Shown here: positions 7,090 through 7,570 of the stretch, piece by piece | Numbering within the stretch: position 1 is the first letter of the stretch | How the letters are laid out: each line of letters opens with the position of its first letter | From: Bacillota bacterium | GTDB taxonomy: Bacteria; Bacillota; Bacilli; Alicyclobacillales; SLC66 | DNA: 7,570 nt | Direction: 5' to 3' | NCBI GenBank assembly: GCA_021820825.1 | Contig: JAKADD010000113.1 | Coordinates: 1-7,570 of the forward strand | Position numbers and translations under genes: made by a program | Notes under the pieces: generated by a model | What the model was told of the DNA's origin: nothing | The model's database searches: none | The model's input: only the letters and a program-made list of their open reading frames with translations

Positions 7090-7533
7090 ATGCCTGACGA
7101 ATTGCAGAAAAACATAATCGACGCCATCGAACGAACTGCTTATCACGCGACGTGTCGGCAGAAAGACGTATCGTTACGTAAGCGATTGTGGATTATAAGT
7201 GGAATTGGTGTGAGTACAGCGGCCGTTATCTTGGCTGTCGTTGGGGTGTTCTTAACCTCTACAAAACCCACTGGTCGGCTTAATCGAACTACACCTACAA
7301 CAAACGTAGTCCAGATACCAGGGCAAGGACAGGCAGGAATTAATATGCCTGCCCAGATTACTTGGGACAGCCAAACCTATGCGGTGACCTCTGAAAAGGT
7401 GCAAAGACCAGGTAAACATATTGGAAAGTACCTTCACTTTGATTTATACGCGATTCCTGGTGTCGAAACAAAAAACGAAATCGCAATTTGTATCGGAAAC
7501 AACGTCTATATTAAAGCCACAAGATCAAACTAA
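7090..7533 (+). CDS. Anti-sigma-like single-pass membrane protein, N-terminally interrupted
   Basis: The 147-codon ORF has a cytoplasmic N-terminal part of about 32 residues rich in charged residues. One membrane helix follows at about 33-56 (from LWIISGIGVS to VGVFLTS), then a Thr/Pro/Gly-rich linker (57-85) and an outside domain (about 86-147). The outside domain contains ITWDSQTYAVTSEKV, GKHIGKYLHFDLYAIPG and CIGNNVYIKAT. Repeated IGK, IPGV and IKA-type segments of this kind occur in outside domains of Bacilli membrane and lipoproteins, so a sensor role is reasonable. Location directly after an ECF sigma gene suggests it holds that factor inactive. There is no HxxxCxxC zinc anti-sigma motif. 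ATG 7090 has no Shine-Dalgarno, and the frame is continuous with ATG 7039 except for TAA 7078. So this is either a gene broken by a nonsense codon or one translated by reinitiation 9 bases after the stop. The function is inferred mainly from context. Confidence 0.72.
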   Translation: MPDELQKNIIDAIERTAYHATCRQKDVSLRKRLWIISGIGVSTAAVILAVVGVFLTSTKPTGRLNRTTPTTNVVQIPGQGQAGINMPAQITWDSQTYAVTSEKVQRPGKHIGKYLHFDLYAIPGVETKNEIAICIGNNVYIKATRSN

Positions 7534-7548
7534 ATTGGGTATTCTAAC

Positions 7549-7554
7549 AGGAGG
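7549..7554 (+). promoter_or_regulatory. Strong Shine-Dalgarno site for the next gene
   Basis: AGGAGG at 7549-7554 is the best ribosome-binding match in the window. It lies eight bases before TTG 7563 and 15 bases after the stop of the preceding gene, which suggests one transcript. Confidence 0.6.
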
Positions 7555-7562
7555 ACTTATTT

Positions 7563-7570
7563 TTGAACTC
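7563..7570 (+). CDS. Start of the next gene in the sigma operon (partial)
   Basis: A TTG at 7563-7565 follows AGGAGG at ideal spacing, and only the first two full codons (Met-Asn) fit in the window. The product cannot be named. Its tight spacing to the anti-sigma-like gene suggests co-transcription with the sigma factor. Confidence 0.4.

Overview
The window centres on a glycerol-catabolism cluster, glpF-glpK-glpD, all on the + strand at 1857-6198. It is flanked on the left by a damaged insertion-sequence transposase on the - strand (346-1586). On the right lie an ECF sigma factor and a membrane anti-sigma-like gene (6504-7533), with the first bases of a further gene at the window end. The glpFKD order, purine-rich Shine-Dalgarno sites and use of TTG and GTG starts point to a Firmicute of the Bacilli. 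An Alicyclobacillaceae-type host is my best guess from the protein style; it is an inference, not a demonstrated placement.

Layout. 1-345 has no confident gene: an open frame runs off the left edge (135 to 1, - strand), followed by AT-rich DNA with three dyads. 346-1586 (-) is a DDE transposase split by a frameshift. 1587-1856 is the glpF leader with two small hairpins. Then come glpF (glycerol facilitator), a 170-base gap holding a possible 35-codon ORF that ends exactly at the glpK start, glpK (glycerol kinase), a 42-base gap, and glpD (FAD glycerol-3-phosphate dehydrogenase). A large imperfect hairpin lies about 20 bases after the restored glpD stop. 6199-6503 is otherwise non-coding. The ECF sigma gene and its overlapping partner follow at lower GC content.

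How the genes work together. GlpF lets glycerol in, GlpK phosphorylates it to glycerol-3-phosphate, and GlpD oxidises that to dihydroxyacetone phosphate at the membrane. The sigma/anti-sigma pair is a separate signalling unit with no visible tie to glycerol.

The main surprises are three interrupted reading frames. The glpD C-terminus continues in the -1 frame for 45 residues after an apparent loss of one G. The transposase N-terminus is in a different frame from its body. The anti-sigma-like gene has an in-frame TAA at codon 14, just after a well-placed start. These may be real lesions or sequence errors. I found no unmistakable new system.
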